From: Dactylococcopsis salina PCC 8305
Lineage (GTDB): Bacteria > Cyanobacteriota > Cyanobacteriia > Cyanobacteriales > Rubidibacteraceae
Direction: 5' to 3'
Length of the DNA stretch: 64,000 nucleotides
Assembly (NCBI RefSeq): GCF_000317615.1
Contig: NC_019780.1
Location: 3,698,722 to 3,762,721 of the forward strand
The translations under genes were made by a program, and so were the position numbers. The notes under the pieces are model-generated. The model was not told where the DNA came from and searched no databases. It was given only the letters and a program-made list of their open reading frames with translations. Below, one piece after another: positions 28,462-38,023 of the stretch. Numbering within the stretch: position 1 is the first letter of the stretch; each line of letters opens with the position of its first letter.

Positions 28462-28486
28462 GTAGGGTTTGCCTTGCAAACCCTAC
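28462..28486. terminator. Perfect GTAGGGTTTGC hairpin downstream of the GT2 gene
   Basis: Arms GTAGGGTTTGC and GCAAACCCTAC with a 3-base loop lie 34 bp beyond the glycosyltransferase stop codon. This is a member of a dispersed hairpin family (also near 9222 and 9828). It may terminate transcription but has no clear T-run on the minus strand. Confidence 0.4.
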
Positions 28487-28519
28487 AAAATGTAACATCT
28501 ACTTTTTAAATTGGTATTA

Positions 28520-29458
28520 TTATTGATCGATGCCAATTTTTTGGCTGATAATAAATAAAGGGCGGGCTTTTACTTCATCAAAAATTCGTCCAATATATTC
28601 TCCTAGTATTCCGATCGAAATTAGTTGAACTCCTCCTAAAAATAAAATGGCGATAATAATGGAGGTATAACCTGGTAATTGTTCTCTCACAGTGGGATCA
28701 AGTATCCAAGCAAATAAGTAATAAATTGCTACTAAAAAAGACAGAAGAGAAACGATGATTCCAAGAGAGGTAAAAACTTGGAGGGGACGATATGAAAAGT
28801 TGATTAAACCATCAAAAGCTAAACGAATTAGTTTCCTAAAGGTATATTTAGCTTCGCCAGCTAAACGAGCATTTCTTTCATAAGGAATCCCAATTTGTTT
28901 GTAACCGATCCAAGCTCTTAATCCTCGTACAAAACGATTTCTTTCTGGTAAGGAATTAAGATGATCAACAATGGTTCGATCGAGCAAACAAAAATCGCCA
29001 GAATCTAGAGGAATTTTAACAGAAGACATCCAATTAAGCAAGCGATAAAAACTGTAGTAAGCTAGTTTTTTGTACCAGGCTTCTTTTCTTTTTTTACGAA
29101 TTGCGTACACGACTTGATAACCTTGTTGCCATTGTTCTAAAAAATTGATAATTTGTTCAGGAGGGTCTTGCAAATCCCCATCCATCACCACTATAATTTC
29201 CCCTGTGCTGTATTTTAAACCAGCACTAACGGCGGTTTGATGTCCAAAATTACGAGAAAAAGAAATTGCTTTTACCCGATCGTCTTTTTGATTTAATTTC
29301 TGGATAATTTCTAAACTGTAATCGCTGCTTCCATCATCAATAAAAATGACCTCATAATCTTGATTCCAGCCCGCAGAAGCCACTTTAATTCGTTCATAGA
29401 GAATCTCTAAAATTCCTTGTTCGTTATAAATGGGAATGACCAAACTAATCATAATCAA
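28520..29458 (-). CDS. Glycosyltransferase family 2, polyprenyl-phosphate type
   Basis: 312 aa. The GT-A domain has VIPIYNEQGILE, FIDDGSSDYS and the metal-binding DGDLQDPPE (about residue 95). FVRGLRAWIGYKQ is also typical. Two C-terminal transmembrane helices follow (about residues 230-295), as in GtrB/DPM1 enzymes that load a sugar onto undecaprenyl phosphate at the inner face of the membrane. It is divergent from the membrane protein at 29474, which could be a partner GT-C transferase, and upstream of a small flippase-like gene. Confidence 0.88.
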   Translation of the reverse strand: MIMISLVIPIYNEQGILEILYERIKVASAGWNQDYEVIFIDDGSSDYSLEIIQKLNQKDDRVKAISFSRNFGHQTAVSAGLKYSTGEIIVVMDGDLQDPPEQIINFLEQWQQGYQVVYAIRKKRKEAWYKKLAYYSFYRLLNWMSSVKIPLDSGDFCLLDRTIVDHLNSLPERNRFVRGLRAWIGYKQIGIPYERNARLAGEAKYTFRKLIRLAFDGLINFSYRPLQVFTSLGIIVSLLSFLVAIYYLFAWILDPTVREQLPGYTSIIIAILFLGGVQLISIGILGEYIGRIFDEVKARPLFIISQKIGIDQ

Positions 29459-29473
29459 TTCAATCCTAAAATA

Positions 29474-31066
29474 ATGAGATTATTAGCTCGTAAAATTGAC
29501 TATAAATTCCTACAAGCGGTTTTAATTACAACTCTCTTTATAGCATTGGGATTTATCTTAGAAGAAAACATGGGGCGAGTCAATGAAGTTGATATCCTCA
29601 CTTTTTCTCGACAACAGATTAATCCTCAATGGTTACAAGAGGACTGGTATTATAATCTTCCTGCGGGGTATCGCACTCCTTTTGTCCTTATTTTTGGTTC
29701 ATTAGCAACTCAATTTGGCTTATTATTTACGTCAATTGTTGGTCGTTTTTTCGGTTATTTTCTCTTAGCGATCGGTTTAACTTTTTTAGCAAAACAAATT
29801 CAATCAACTTTGCTGACTCTTCTCCTAGGAATGACACTTTTCTTATATGTAAAAAATGACCAGGGATTGGTAGCAGGTGAATGGTTAACTCGTGGAATTG
29901 AACCGAAAGTAATTGCTTATAGTTTTCTATTCATTGGTTTCGGGTTTCTCTTAAAACGTTTTTATATCTGGATGGCTTTATTTCTCGGTTTAGCTACCAC
30001 TTTTCATATTTTAGTGGGAGGATGGTCAGTTTTAGCAGTCATCGTTTTTTTATTATTGCGCGATCGAAGTTCATTCGCAGAATTTCCTAATAATGTCTGC
30101 ATGGGATTAGCTTATTTCTTGGCAACGTTACCCGCGATTCCTCATATTATTAAACAACTGACTTTAGATGTTCCTAATACCATTGATGTTTCTCCCTCAT
30201 TCATTTATGTCTATTTGCGAAACCCTCATCATCTTAATCCTTTATCTTGGTCTAATGATTGGTGGTGGGAACTCTTAATTTATCTGCCGATATTTTCTCT
30301 GGTTTTAGTTTTTATGTCTCGCCAAAGAAAAAGGCTTTCTTCTCAACATTTTGACTTAGCTATTTTAGCAGGAACATTAATGATTCCTTTTTGGCTTGGA
30401 TTGATCGTTTCTCCTTTTGATCAAGAAGGAAAATTTTTACAATATTATCCTTTTCGAGTGGGAGATGTTCTGTTTCCTTTAATCACTTCTTTTTTGTTAA
30501 TTTCAGCGTTAGAAAAAGGCAGTAAAGGAATCGCCAAAAAAATTTTTATTTTTCTCGGTATTGCTGTTTTAACTGTTACTTGTGTCATTCAAGGTCAAGA
30601 TTTTTACGAAACTTTTATCGAGCTAAAAAACTTCCCCAGTAATCCACAATCAGTTAATCAAGAATGGAAGGAAATGTGTTATTGGATTAAAGAAAACACG
30701 CCTAAAGATAGTGTTTTCATCTCTCATCCTGTTGATGGAGTTAGTTTTAGTTGGTTAAGTGAACGGGGGACGATCGCGAAATATAAATTGATGCCTCCGA
30801 GTAGTCTTCCTGTTTTAGAATGGTATCAACGTTTAAATGATTTAAGTGGAGATATTAATCCTTGGCAAACTCAAGGTAAAAGAAATCTCAATAAAGATGA
30901 TTTTGCAACCGCAATGAGTGAAGGTTATCAGGGCTTAACCACAAAACAAGTTGATACTTTAATGGTCAAATACAAAGCCAATTATGCGGTAACAAATGCT
31001 CAACATAAACTGAATTTCCCCATTATTCACAAAAACTCCCGTTATCTTCTTTACCAGAAAAAATAA
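29474..31066 (+). CDS. Large polytopic membrane protein, possible GT-C type transferase
   Basis: 530 aa with about ten hydrophobic helices and a soluble C-terminus. The start MRLLARKIDY is preferred over an upstream ATG at 29417 that overlaps the divergent gene. An early loop (RVNEVDILTFSRQQINPQW) and the C-terminal WIKENTPKDSVFISHP resemble integral-membrane glycosyltransferases of unknown specificity. It shares layout with the gene at 23647. A role in transferring lipid-linked sugars made by the neighbouring GT2 enzyme is inferred from position only. Confidence 0.6.
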   Translation: MRLLARKIDYKFLQAVLITTLFIALGFILEENMGRVNEVDILTFSRQQINPQWLQEDWYYNLPAGYRTPFVLIFGSLATQFGLLFTSIVGRFFGYFLLAIGLTFLAKQIQSTLLTLLLGMTLFLYVKNDQGLVAGEWLTRGIEPKVIAYSFLFIGFGFLLKRFYIWMALFLGLATTFHILVGGWSVLAVIVFLLLRDRSSFAEFPNNVCMGLAYFLATLPAIPHIIKQLTLDVPNTIDVSPSFIYVYLRNPHHLNPLSWSNDWWWELLIYLPIFSLVLVFMSRQRKRLSSQHFDLAILAGTLMIPFWLGLIVSPFDQEGKFLQYYPFRVGDVLFPLITSFLLISALEKGSKGIAKKIFIFLGIAVLTVTCVIQGQDFYETFIELKNFPSNPQSVNQEWKEMCYWIKENTPKDSVFISHPVDGVSFSWLSERGTIAKYKLMPPSSLPVLEWYQRLNDLSGDINPWQTQGKRNLNKDDFATAMSEGYQGLTTKQVDTLMVKYKANYAVTNAQHKLNFPIIHKNSRYLLYQKK

Positions 31067-31077
31067 TTCTCTGTCAT

Positions 31078-32190
31078 CTACAAAACGGATACCATATCAT
31101 CCCGATGAATCACAGTTTCGGCGCTGGTATAACCTAAAATTAAAGGGATTTTTTCGGATTTATGTCCCTGAATTTGTCTAATTTCTGCGCTGCTATAATT
31201 GGTTAATCCTCGGGCAATTTCTTTCCCTTCACTGTCACATAAGGTGACGGCTTCTCCTGCTTGGAAGTCTCCCTCAACATGAGTGATTCCAGCAGGTAAT
31301 AAAGATTTACCTCGATCGCGTATCGCTTTGACAGCACCGTGATCGAGATATAATTCACCAACTGGGACTAAACTATAAGCAATCCAACGTTTACGGGCAT
31401 TTTCTCCGCGCGGTTGGGCTTCAAATTGAGTTCCGATCGAGGCGCCTGATAAAATTTGATGAATCTCTTGTGGTCTTCGTCCATGGGTGATCACCGTTTT
31501 CACTCCCGCACCTGTAGCGATTCGCGCGGCTTCCAATTTCGTCACCATGCCACCAGTTCCCCATTGTGACCCACTTTTCCCAGCATTGGCTTGTAATTCT
31601 TCTAACTCTTTTCGGGTGACGACTTTCTTGATCGGTTCTGCTTCGGGGTCATTTCTGGGATCAGCAGAATAGAGTCGATCGACATCTGTCAGGAGAAACA
31701 AGTAATCTGCTTCCACTAAACTCGCCACTAATGCTGACATGGTGTCATTGTCGCCAAAGTTTAACTCCTCCACCGCGACTGTATCGTTTTCATTGACGAT
31801 GGGAATCACTTCTAAATCTAACAGAGACTGAAAGGTGTTGTAGATATTAACATAAGAATTGCGCTGGATTAATTCTTGACGAGTGAGTAACACTTGCGCG
31901 ATCGGTTGTCGTAGCGTGGAAAACAGATCATCATAAATTCTGATCAGTCTCCCTTGTCCCACTGCTGCCACTGCTTGATTTAGCGCGATCGTGCGGGGAC
32001 GTTCTTTTAAGTGTAACCGTTCGCACCCCACTCCTGTTGCACCAGAGGAAACTAAAATCACCCTCATCCCGTTCGATCGAAGTTCGGTGAGGGTTTCTGC
32101 TAAGGTGGCAATGGTTGCGATCGCCAGTGATCCTGTTTCTGGCTGGGTGACGCTAGACGTGCCGATTTTAACAACTATGGTTTGAGACAT
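31078..32190 (-). CDS. proB: Glutamate 5-kinase with PUA domain
   Basis: 370 aa, the long form with the amino-acid kinase domain (residues 1-255) plus a C-terminal PUA domain (about 275-360). It catalyses ATP-dependent phosphorylation of glutamate, the first step of proline synthesis. Motifs include [27 protein letters not shown], and [10 protein letters not shown]. The start [10 protein letters not shown] is chosen over an in-frame extension to 32229. Proline is also an osmolyte, which fits a saline habitat, but the gene is universal. Confidence 0.96.
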   Translation of the reverse strand: MSQTIVVKIGTSSVTQPETGSLAIATIATLAETLTELRSNGMRVILVSSGATGVGCERLHLKERPRTIALNQAVAAVGQGRLIRIYDDLFSTLRQPIAQVLLTRQELIQRNSYVNIYNTFQSLLDLEVIPIVNENDTVAVEELNFGDNDTMSALVASLVEADYLFLLTDVDRLYSADPRNDPEAEPIKKVVTRKELEELQANAGKSGSQWGTGGMVTKLEAARIATGAGVKTVITHGRRPQEIHQILSGASIGTQFEAQPRGENARKRWIAYSLVPVGELYLDHGAVKAIRDRGKSLLPAGITHVEGDFQAGEAVTLCDSEGKEIARGLTNYSSAEIRQIQGHKSEKIPLILGYTSAETVIHRDDMVSVL

Positions 32191-32383
32191 AAATAATAAT
32201 AGAGAAATATCTATAAACAACGAGGGCAATCACCCAAAACTGATTGGATAACCGCCCCCATTGTCTCTAATTTTCGTATATTTAGGGTCTTTATCTGGGC
32301 TGACCCCATTTGTATCGTTTTTTATATTTGCATATCCGTTTTTAACGTCATTATTCCTTTATATTTTTTTATATTTTCCCCGA

Positions 32384-32929
32384 TTAGGACTTGTTAGGTT
32401 GGGATCGCGCTGTGTTCTGGTATTTCAGACTAACTCCCAACCATTGAGAAATCTGAACTTCGAGACGGCGGATCGGATAGCTTCGATCGAGCGTTGCGGG
32501 ATCAACCATCGGTTCAACTAGGATCGTAAACATTTTTAATCGGTTTCCCGCTAAAACATCAGTAAACACGCGATCGCCCACCATCGCAATTGCACTCACG
32601 GGTAATTCCATTCCAGTCGCCGCCTCCCGTAAACATTTCCGAGACGGCTTTCTTGCCCCTAAAATGTAGGGAAGATTTAACGATTCTGCAATCCCACCAA
32701 TGCGACTTTCACTGAGATTATTACTCACCAACCAAATTTTAGCCACTTGGCGAGTCTCATCAATCCAAGTCATTAACTCCTCAGAGGCTTGACGAGACTT
32801 TAAGGGAACTAACGTTTCATCCACATCTAGAATCAAACCCTTTAATTGATGTTGTTTTAAGATATCAGCACTCAGGTAAATCACAGGTTTTCCTAGTACC
32901 AAACTCGGCTGTAATAAATCAGTAAACAT
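32384..32929 (-). CDS. YqeG family HAD IIIA-type phosphatase
   Basis: 181 aa. The HAD motif I LILDVDETLVPLK (about residue 35) has the nucleophile and acid aspartates. Motif II is VSNNLSESR, and the later MVGDRVFTDVLAGNR is motif IV. It matches the YqeG family of small phosphatases; a plant relative is a phosphatidylglycerolphosphate phosphatase, so a lipid role is possible but unproven here. A heptamer repeat begins at its start codon. Confidence 0.88.
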   Translation of the reverse strand: MFTDLLQPSLVLGKPVIYLSADILKQHQLKGLILDVDETLVPLKSRQASEELMTWIDETRQVAKIWLVSNNLSESRIGGIAESLNLPYILGARKPSRKCLREAATGMELPVSAIAMVGDRVFTDVLAGNRLKMFTILVEPMVDPATLDRSYPIRRLEVQISQWLGVSLKYQNTARSQPNKS

Positions 32930-33022
32930 TGGTTATTGGTTATTGGTTATTGGTTATTGGTTATTGGTTATTCGTTATTTGTTACTGGTTATTTGTTACT
33001 GGTTATTCGTTATTCGTTATTT
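32929..33022. repeat. Heptanucleotide tandem repeat (TTATTGG type)
   Basis: About 13 degenerate 7-bp units (TTATTGG, TTATTCG, TTACTGG, TTATTTG) directly upstream of the yqeG start. It is the same period as, but a different sequence from, the runs at 79-178 and 6921-7037. The gap to the next gene also contains the element at 33057-33287, and no gene. Confidence 0.9.
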
Positions 33023-33056
33023 GTGTAAGGATTTCCTCTAGAACGTCTCTACATTA

Positions 33057-33287
33057 GGGTCTGCTGAATAAAGCTGAAAGGTTTACTAAATAAGGATTTG
33101 AGGCGATTCAGTTCAGGTAAAAATGCAAGTTCATTGATTGTTCAATCCTCACGCACCTTGCATCAAAACCTTAAACTCCTACCGACAAATCAACCCTCTT
33201 GCCTTTTGCCTTTTGCCTCTTGCCTTTTGCCTTTTGCCTCTTGCCTCTTGCCTTACTCAACCCACCAATGGACTTTTTCAGCAACCC
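33057..33287. mobile_element. MITE-like element with TIRs and 8-bp target duplication
   Basis: 231 bp. The ends GGGTCTGCTGAATAA and TTTTTCAGCAACCC are inverted repeats. The 8-bp sequence CTACATTA flanks both sides (33049-33056 and 33288-33295), a clear target-site duplication. There is no transposase gene. The interior holds TTTTGCC/CTTGCCT heptamers and a block shared with 16503-16710. The right duplication covers the stop codon of the thioredoxin-domain gene, so the insertion abuts its 3' end. Confidence 0.85.
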
Positions 33288-33292
33288 CTACA

Positions 33293-35329
33293 TTATTCAT
33301 CAATTTGTGTCATCAATTGTTCAAGAGTCATCGCTGGTTCTAAACAAGTTAACCCCTTACAAACTAATCCTACCGCCTGCTTTGGTAAAGCCGTTTCCAC
33401 TTGATAAACACAAGTGGGAAGATATTGAGGAATTAAGGTTTGTAACTGTTCTAACGTTGAACGCACCAAAGTTCCGTGCAAATACCAATCTAACCCCGAA
33501 AATAATCCTGGGCAGGCTTGGGGAGACTGTTCCATGATACTACTAAAAGCCTGTAATGTTTTTTCTGCACTCGCCACATAATCGGTTTTTTCCGTTAACT
33601 CAAACAGACGCACCAAGTTCGCAACGGCTACCCCATTCGCTGCTGGCGTGGCATTATCAATATAAGTTCGTTCTCGTATAATTAAATCGCTACTATTGTC
33701 CTTTGCGGTGTTGAAATAGCCTCCCGTTTCTGAACTCCACAAATACTCATCAAACGTTGCTTGGAGTTGGGTGGCTTGATCTAACCATTGCGTTTGTTCA
33801 GGATGACAGCAATATAAATCAAGTAATGCTTTAATGAATAAGGCGTAATCTTCTGATTGAGCAGAAACGGTCGCTTTTCCATCATAGTTGAGACGATAAA
33901 AACGCCCTGCTACCCATTGATTTTCCCCAATAAAGTTCGCCGCCTTAACCGCACATTCCCAGTAAGTTTTCTCCCCAAATACAGCATAAGCTCTCGCTAA
34001 TCCCGAAATCATTAAACTATTCCAAGCCGTAATCATTTTGGTGTCAGTCACGGGAGGAATGCGACCTTCCCAAGCCGTTTGTTTCGCTTCGGTGTTATTC
34101 GTTGCTGGGGGAAAAGGGGTCACGGGTGAGGAAAGATTACCATAACGGGCGTTAAAGAGCTTTTTAAGCGCGGTTTCACTGGGACTGGATAGTTCACCTC
34201 CTGTTTGCCGTTGGAGGACGTTATTGCCCTCAAAATTGCCTTCAGAGGTGACGGTAAACTCTGATTGCAGTGCGTTTAATTCTTCAGGGGTGAGGAGGCT
34301 TTCTAATTCTTGGTAAGACCACACATAAAATGCGCCTTCTTCTGGTTCGGCTTCTTCAGAAGTGGTAAAGCTATCTGCATCTTGGGAGGCGTAAAAATAA
34401 CCTTCAGGGGCGGTCATTTCTCGTTGTAACCATTGTACGGCGTGCGCGATCGCGCTGGCAAAGGCGGGTTCTTTGACTCCACTACTCCACAAATTAGCGA
34501 GATATTCCATAATCTGCCCGTTATCGTAGAGCATTTTCTCAAAATGGGGAACTGTCCAAGTGCCATCAACGGTGTAGCGATGAAATCCGCCGCCAACATG
34601 ATCATAGATTCCCCCTAATGTTAAATCCATTCCCCGTTGGGTGGTAATCGCTTCGGCATCATAACGCGATTCATCGGAAAATTGTGTTTTTCGTCGGGCG
34701 AGTTGCGCGTGAGGAATCATGGGAAAACTAGGCGGTGTCCCACGACTGCTGGTAATTCCGACGGCGGTTTCAAGACCTTTGATCAGTAGTTCGCGGTTGA
34801 GAGGGGTTTCTGAGGAGGGAAGGGTTGCGGAACGTTGGAGTAAGGTCATCACTTCTCCCTTAAAGGAATTGAGTTTTTCCTTTTCTTGGTCGTAAAATCG
34901 ACGGATTGCTTGTAGAATTTGCAAGAAGCCAGGACGACCATAACGGGGTTCAAGGGGAAAATAAGTGCCACCATAAAAGGGAACTCGATCGTGTGGGGTA
35001 AGAAAGATGTTTAGGGGCCAACCGCCTTGTCCCGTCATCATCTGTAACGCCTGCATATAAATGCTATCAAGATCGGGGCGCTCTTCTCGATCGACCTTAA
35101 TCGGGATAAAATTCTCATTGAGGTATTGCGCGATCGTACTGTCGGAAAAGGCTTCTCCTTCCATTACCGTACACCAATGGCAACTGGAATAACCCACCGA
35201 TAAGAAAATGGGTTTATCTTCATTTTTCGCTTTTTCTAACGCTTCCGAACACCAATACCACCAATCAATGGGGTTTTCCGCGTGTTTACGAAGATAAAGA
35301 CTTTGGGTTTCGGCGAGACGGTTGGTCAT
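33293..35329 (-). CDS. Thioredoxin domain-containing protein (YyaL/SPATA20 family)
   Basis: 678 aa. An N-terminal thioredoxin-like domain (DUF255) has SVGYSSCHWCTVM with CxxC at about residue 50. It is followed by an (alpha/alpha)6 barrel-like domain over the rest, as in N-acyl-glucosamine epimerase relatives. The length is typical of the family. The function is unknown. The stop codon sits at the junction with a MITE target duplication, so the last residues could have been altered by the insertion. Confidence 0.9.
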   Translation of the reverse strand: MTNRLAETQSLYLRKHAENPIDWWYWCSEALEKAKNEDKPIFLSVGYSSCHWCTVMEGEAFSDSTIAQYLNENFIPIKVDREERPDLDSIYMQALQMMTGQGGWPLNIFLTPHDRVPFYGGTYFPLEPRYGRPGFLQILQAIRRFYDQEKEKLNSFKGEVMTLLQRSATLPSSETPLNRELLIKGLETAVGITSSRGTPPSFPMIPHAQLARRKTQFSDESRYDAEAITTQRGMDLTLGGIYDHVGGGFHRYTVDGTWTVPHFEKMLYDNGQIMEYLANLWSSGVKEPAFASAIAHAVQWLQREMTAPEGYFYASQDADSFTTSEEAEPEEGAFYVWSYQELESLLTPEELNALQSEFTVTSEGNFEGNNVLQRQTGGELSSPSETALKKLFNARYGNLSSPVTPFPPATNNTEAKQTAWEGRIPPVTDTKMITAWNSLMISGLARAYAVFGEKTYWECAVKAANFIGENQWVAGRFYRLNYDGKATVSAQSEDYALFIKALLDLYCCHPEQTQWLDQATQLQATFDEYLWSSETGGYFNTAKDNSSDLIIRERTYIDNATPAANGVAVANLVRLFELTEKTDYVASAEKTLQAFSSIMEQSPQACPGLFSGLDWYLHGTLVRSTLEQLQTLIPQYLPTCVYQVETALPKQAVGLVCKGLTCLEPAMTLEQLMTQIDE

Positions 35330-35390
35330 TGTTTTTGCTCAGAGTGCATCATTTCTCAGTTTGACACAGCGATCGACCCCTTGATCATTC

Positions 35391-35488
35391 CCCCAAGACA
35401 AGGGAGATGGGGGAGACAAGGGAGATGGGGGAGACAAGGGAGATGGGGGAGATGGGGGAGACAAGGGAGATGGGGGAGATGGGGGATT
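35391..35488. repeat. Purine-rich minisatellite (GACAAGGGAGATGGGG units)
   Basis: Degenerate units of 9 and 18 bp built from GGGAGATGG and GGGAGACAA, on the plus strand, between the thioredoxin-domain gene start and the small gene at 35496. The strong purine/pyrimidine strand asymmetry is visible by eye. It creates spurious open frames on both strands. Confidence 0.9.
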
Positions 35489-35495
35489 AATCAAA

Positions 35496-35738
35496 TTAAT
35501 TCTCCTTCCCCAGACTTTCCCACGCTTGCGCCACAATAGCACTAAGCCACCGTCTTTGTTCCGGTTCTAACCAATGATCGTCGGCTAACACTTCTGCGGT
35601 TAGTTCATCTAGGGTTTGTCCTTGAGAACGGGCGATTTGAACCACTCCTGCGATCGCGGCGGCGATGAGTTCTTCATCAACAGGGTTCTCTTTCAGGGCT
35701 TCTATTTCTTCTGCTGTCGCTGGGATGGGATAATTCAT
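35496..35738 (-). CDS. Small conserved cyanobacterial protein, unknown function
   Basis: 80 aa, acidic and predicted helical, without membrane segments. It begins MNYPIPATAEEIEALKENP and contains SQGQTLDELTAEVLADD. I recognise no characterised domain, although small proteins like this are common in cyanobacteria. It is likely a real gene because the frame and amino-acid composition are sensible and it fills the space before the promoter region of the lycopene cyclase gene. Confidence 0.6.
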   Translation of the reverse strand: MNYPIPATAEEIEALKENPVDEELIAAAIAGVVQIARSQGQTLDELTAEVLADDHWLEPEQRRWLSAIVAQAWESLGKEN

Positions 35739-35892
35739 AGCTGGTTTATAAGACAGTGTCTTTTCTTAAAAAATGATAAGTATGTAAACTTTTATTAAAG
35801 GATTTTAATTTTTAGTATCTGAAAGTTTAGCGTACTTTACCCCGATTTGACTCCGTAATTCTTACAAATTTATTCTGATCTAAAAGACAATC

Positions 35893-37899
35893 ATGGAAGA
35901 AATCCTCTATATCGAAGTTCCTATCAGCGATACTGCTTCAGTTTGTCAGTGGTTACAACAAAATTGGCAAATTGACCCTAATCATAAAAAACTAACGACT
36001 CAAGGATTAAGATTACAGTTCCCGAACACACAGGGAGAACTATCAATTTTTTTGTGGTCAGTACAAAACACCACTTATCTAAAAGTCTTTCGGTGGGGGA
36101 AATTTCCAGTCCCTTTTGCTCGTCGTTTGGCGCAAAACCTGAAATCCTCGCTCCAACACCAATTTCCGCTCACCTATCCAGAACCGCCACAAATCGACCT
36201 TTCTCAAGAATCTATATTTTCCGCTTTACAAGAACATTACCCCAAGACGGTTCATTTTTTCCAAAAAATCCCCAATGGAGAAGCCGCGCTTACTCGTGTT
36301 TATTGGTGGGAACAACGCTGGCGAGAGGAAGCTCGTAATCCCCAACAACCGAAAACAGTGGTTAAACGCACTGAAGTTGAACCCGAATCATCTCCTGAAT
36401 ATGATTTAATTTATGTCGGTGGGGCGTTAGGGGTGATTCAGGCGGCGGTGATGGCGCGACGAGGCTATCGTGTATTATTGATGGAGCGTCTTCCCTTTGG
36501 ACGGATGAATCGGGAGTGGAATATTTCGCGCCAAGAGTTTCAAGCCTTAATTGATTTAGGATTATTTACAGAAAGTGAGTTTGAAACCGTTATTGCGAGG
36601 GAATATAAAGACGGTTATAACAAGTTTTTTGATGGCAATAATCCCCCCGATCTCAAGGGTGATGTGTTACACACGCCAACAGTTTTGAATATTGCTCTCG
36701 ATTCGGAAAAAGTTTTGGCGCTGTGTGGGGAAAAATTGCAAGGGTTCGGAGGAGAAATTTGGGACGAGACAGAGTTTAGAGAAGCAAATGTGAGTAAAAC
36801 GGCGGTAACAGTCGATTGTCAGCATTTACCTAGTGACACCTCGAAAACAGCAACGGGACGATTGTTAATTGATGCCATGGGGTCCGCTTCTCCCATTGCT
36901 TGGCAACTGAACGCCGATCGCGCTTTTGATAGTGTTTGTCCAACGGTGGGAGCGACGATTAAAAGCGGTTTTCCCCCTGGGGTGTGGGATTCTGATTATG
37001 GAGATGTTTTAAACTCCCATGGTGATATTTCTCGCGGACGACAACTGATCTGGGAACTCTTTCCCGCCGCCGAAGAAGAGTTAACCTTTTATCTTTTCCA
37101 TTACCATCAGGTACATCCTCAGAATCCAGGCTCTTTATTAGAAATGTATGAAGATTTCTTTACAATTCTGCCAGAATATCGTCGCTGCAATATGGAAGAC
37201 TTGCAATGGAAGAAAGCGACATTTGGTTATATTCCTGGTCATTTTAGCGTGGGTAAGCGCGATCGGGCGGTTGCGTTCGATCGACTGCTGGCGTTAGGAG
37301 ATGCCGCTTCTTTACAATCTCCCCTGGTGTTTACAGGGTTTGGTTCATTAATCCGCAACCTCGATCGACTGACAACCCTCTTAGACACTGCGCTTAAACA
37401 TGATCTCCTCGAAGCCGAACACCTGAACCAAGTTCGCGCTTACCAAAGCAACGTCGCAGTCACCTGGCTATTTTCTAAAGGCATGATGGTCCCGACAGGG
37501 AAAACCCTTCCTCCGCAACGCATTAACTCCATGTTAAACACCTTTTTTGGCTTACTCGCCAACGAACCCCCAGAAGTAGCAGACACCTTCATCAAAGATC
37601 GTGCAGGATGGGGATTATTTAACCGTCTGGCGCTAAAAGCCGCTTGGATGAATCCAGCGTTGATTGCTTGGATATGGGAACAAGCAGGGGCAAAAGACTT
37701 CTTCCGTTGGGTAGGAAGTTATCTCAGCTTCACCTTCGACTCAATCATCAGTTTTCTGTTTCGAGGCTGGTTTCCGCAATGGCTAAAAAATAATCAATCT
37801 TGGCTAGAAAAGCGCTACCCTTCCCTTTGGTTAAAAGGATTGAGTTTTAGTTATGCTCTCAGCACGGGAATGGGAAACCCGAATCATTATAAACAGTGA
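35893..37899 (+). CDS. cruA: CruA-type lycopene cyclase (FAD-dependent)
   Basis: 668 aa. An N-terminal extension of about 165 residues precedes a Rossmann FAD-binding motif (DLIYVGGALGVIQAAVMARRG has the GxGxxG-like turn). The FGRMNREWNISR block (about residue 207) and the late GDAASLQSPLVFTGFGS are shared by CruA and its paralogue CruP. CruA cyclises lycopene toward gamma/beta-carotene in the thylakoid or envelope membrane. CruA versus CruP is not settled by eye; the DGNNPPDLKG insert and length favour CruA. Confidence 0.75.
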   Translation: MEEILYIEVPISDTASVCQWLQQNWQIDPNHKKLTTQGLRLQFPNTQGELSIFLWSVQNTTYLKVFRWGKFPVPFARRLAQNLKSSLQHQFPLTYPEPPQIDLSQESIFSALQEHYPKTVHFFQKIPNGEAALTRVYWWEQRWREEARNPQQPKTVVKRTEVEPESSPEYDLIYVGGALGVIQAAVMARRGYRVLLMERLPFGRMNREWNISRQEFQALIDLGLFTESEFETVIAREYKDGYNKFFDGNNPPDLKGDVLHTPTVLNIALDSEKVLALCGEKLQGFGGEIWDETEFREANVSKTAVTVDCQHLPSDTSKTATGRLLIDAMGSASPIAWQLNADRAFDSVCPTVGATIKSGFPPGVWDSDYGDVLNSHGDISRGRQLIWELFPAAEEELTFYLFHYHQVHPQNPGSLLEMYEDFFTILPEYRRCNMEDLQWKKATFGYIPGHFSVGKRDRAVAFDRLLALGDAASLQSPLVFTGFGSLIRNLDRLTTLLDTALKHDLLEAEHLNQVRAYQSNVAVTWLFSKGMMVPTGKTLPPQRINSMLNTFFGLLANEPPEVADTFIKDRAGWGLFNRLALKAAWMNPALIAWIWEQAGAKDFFRWVGSYLSFTFDSIISFLFRGWFPQWLKNNQSWLEKRYPSLWLKGLSFSYALSTGMGNPNHYKQ

Positions 37900-38023
37900 G
37901 CTATGATAGTTTAATTTATGTCAGTGAGACGTTCAATTGAATGTCTCACTAATTTAGTAGCGAGGAGATTAAGCCACAATATTTGTGTTGGGTTTCGCTT
38001 CGCTTCACCCAACCTACTTTCTA

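Noticed and set aside
35282-35542. Glycine/arginine/tryptophan-rich or proline/serine-rich small proteins
   Set aside because: They are translations of the GGGAGATGG minisatellite on either strand and extend into flanking genes.
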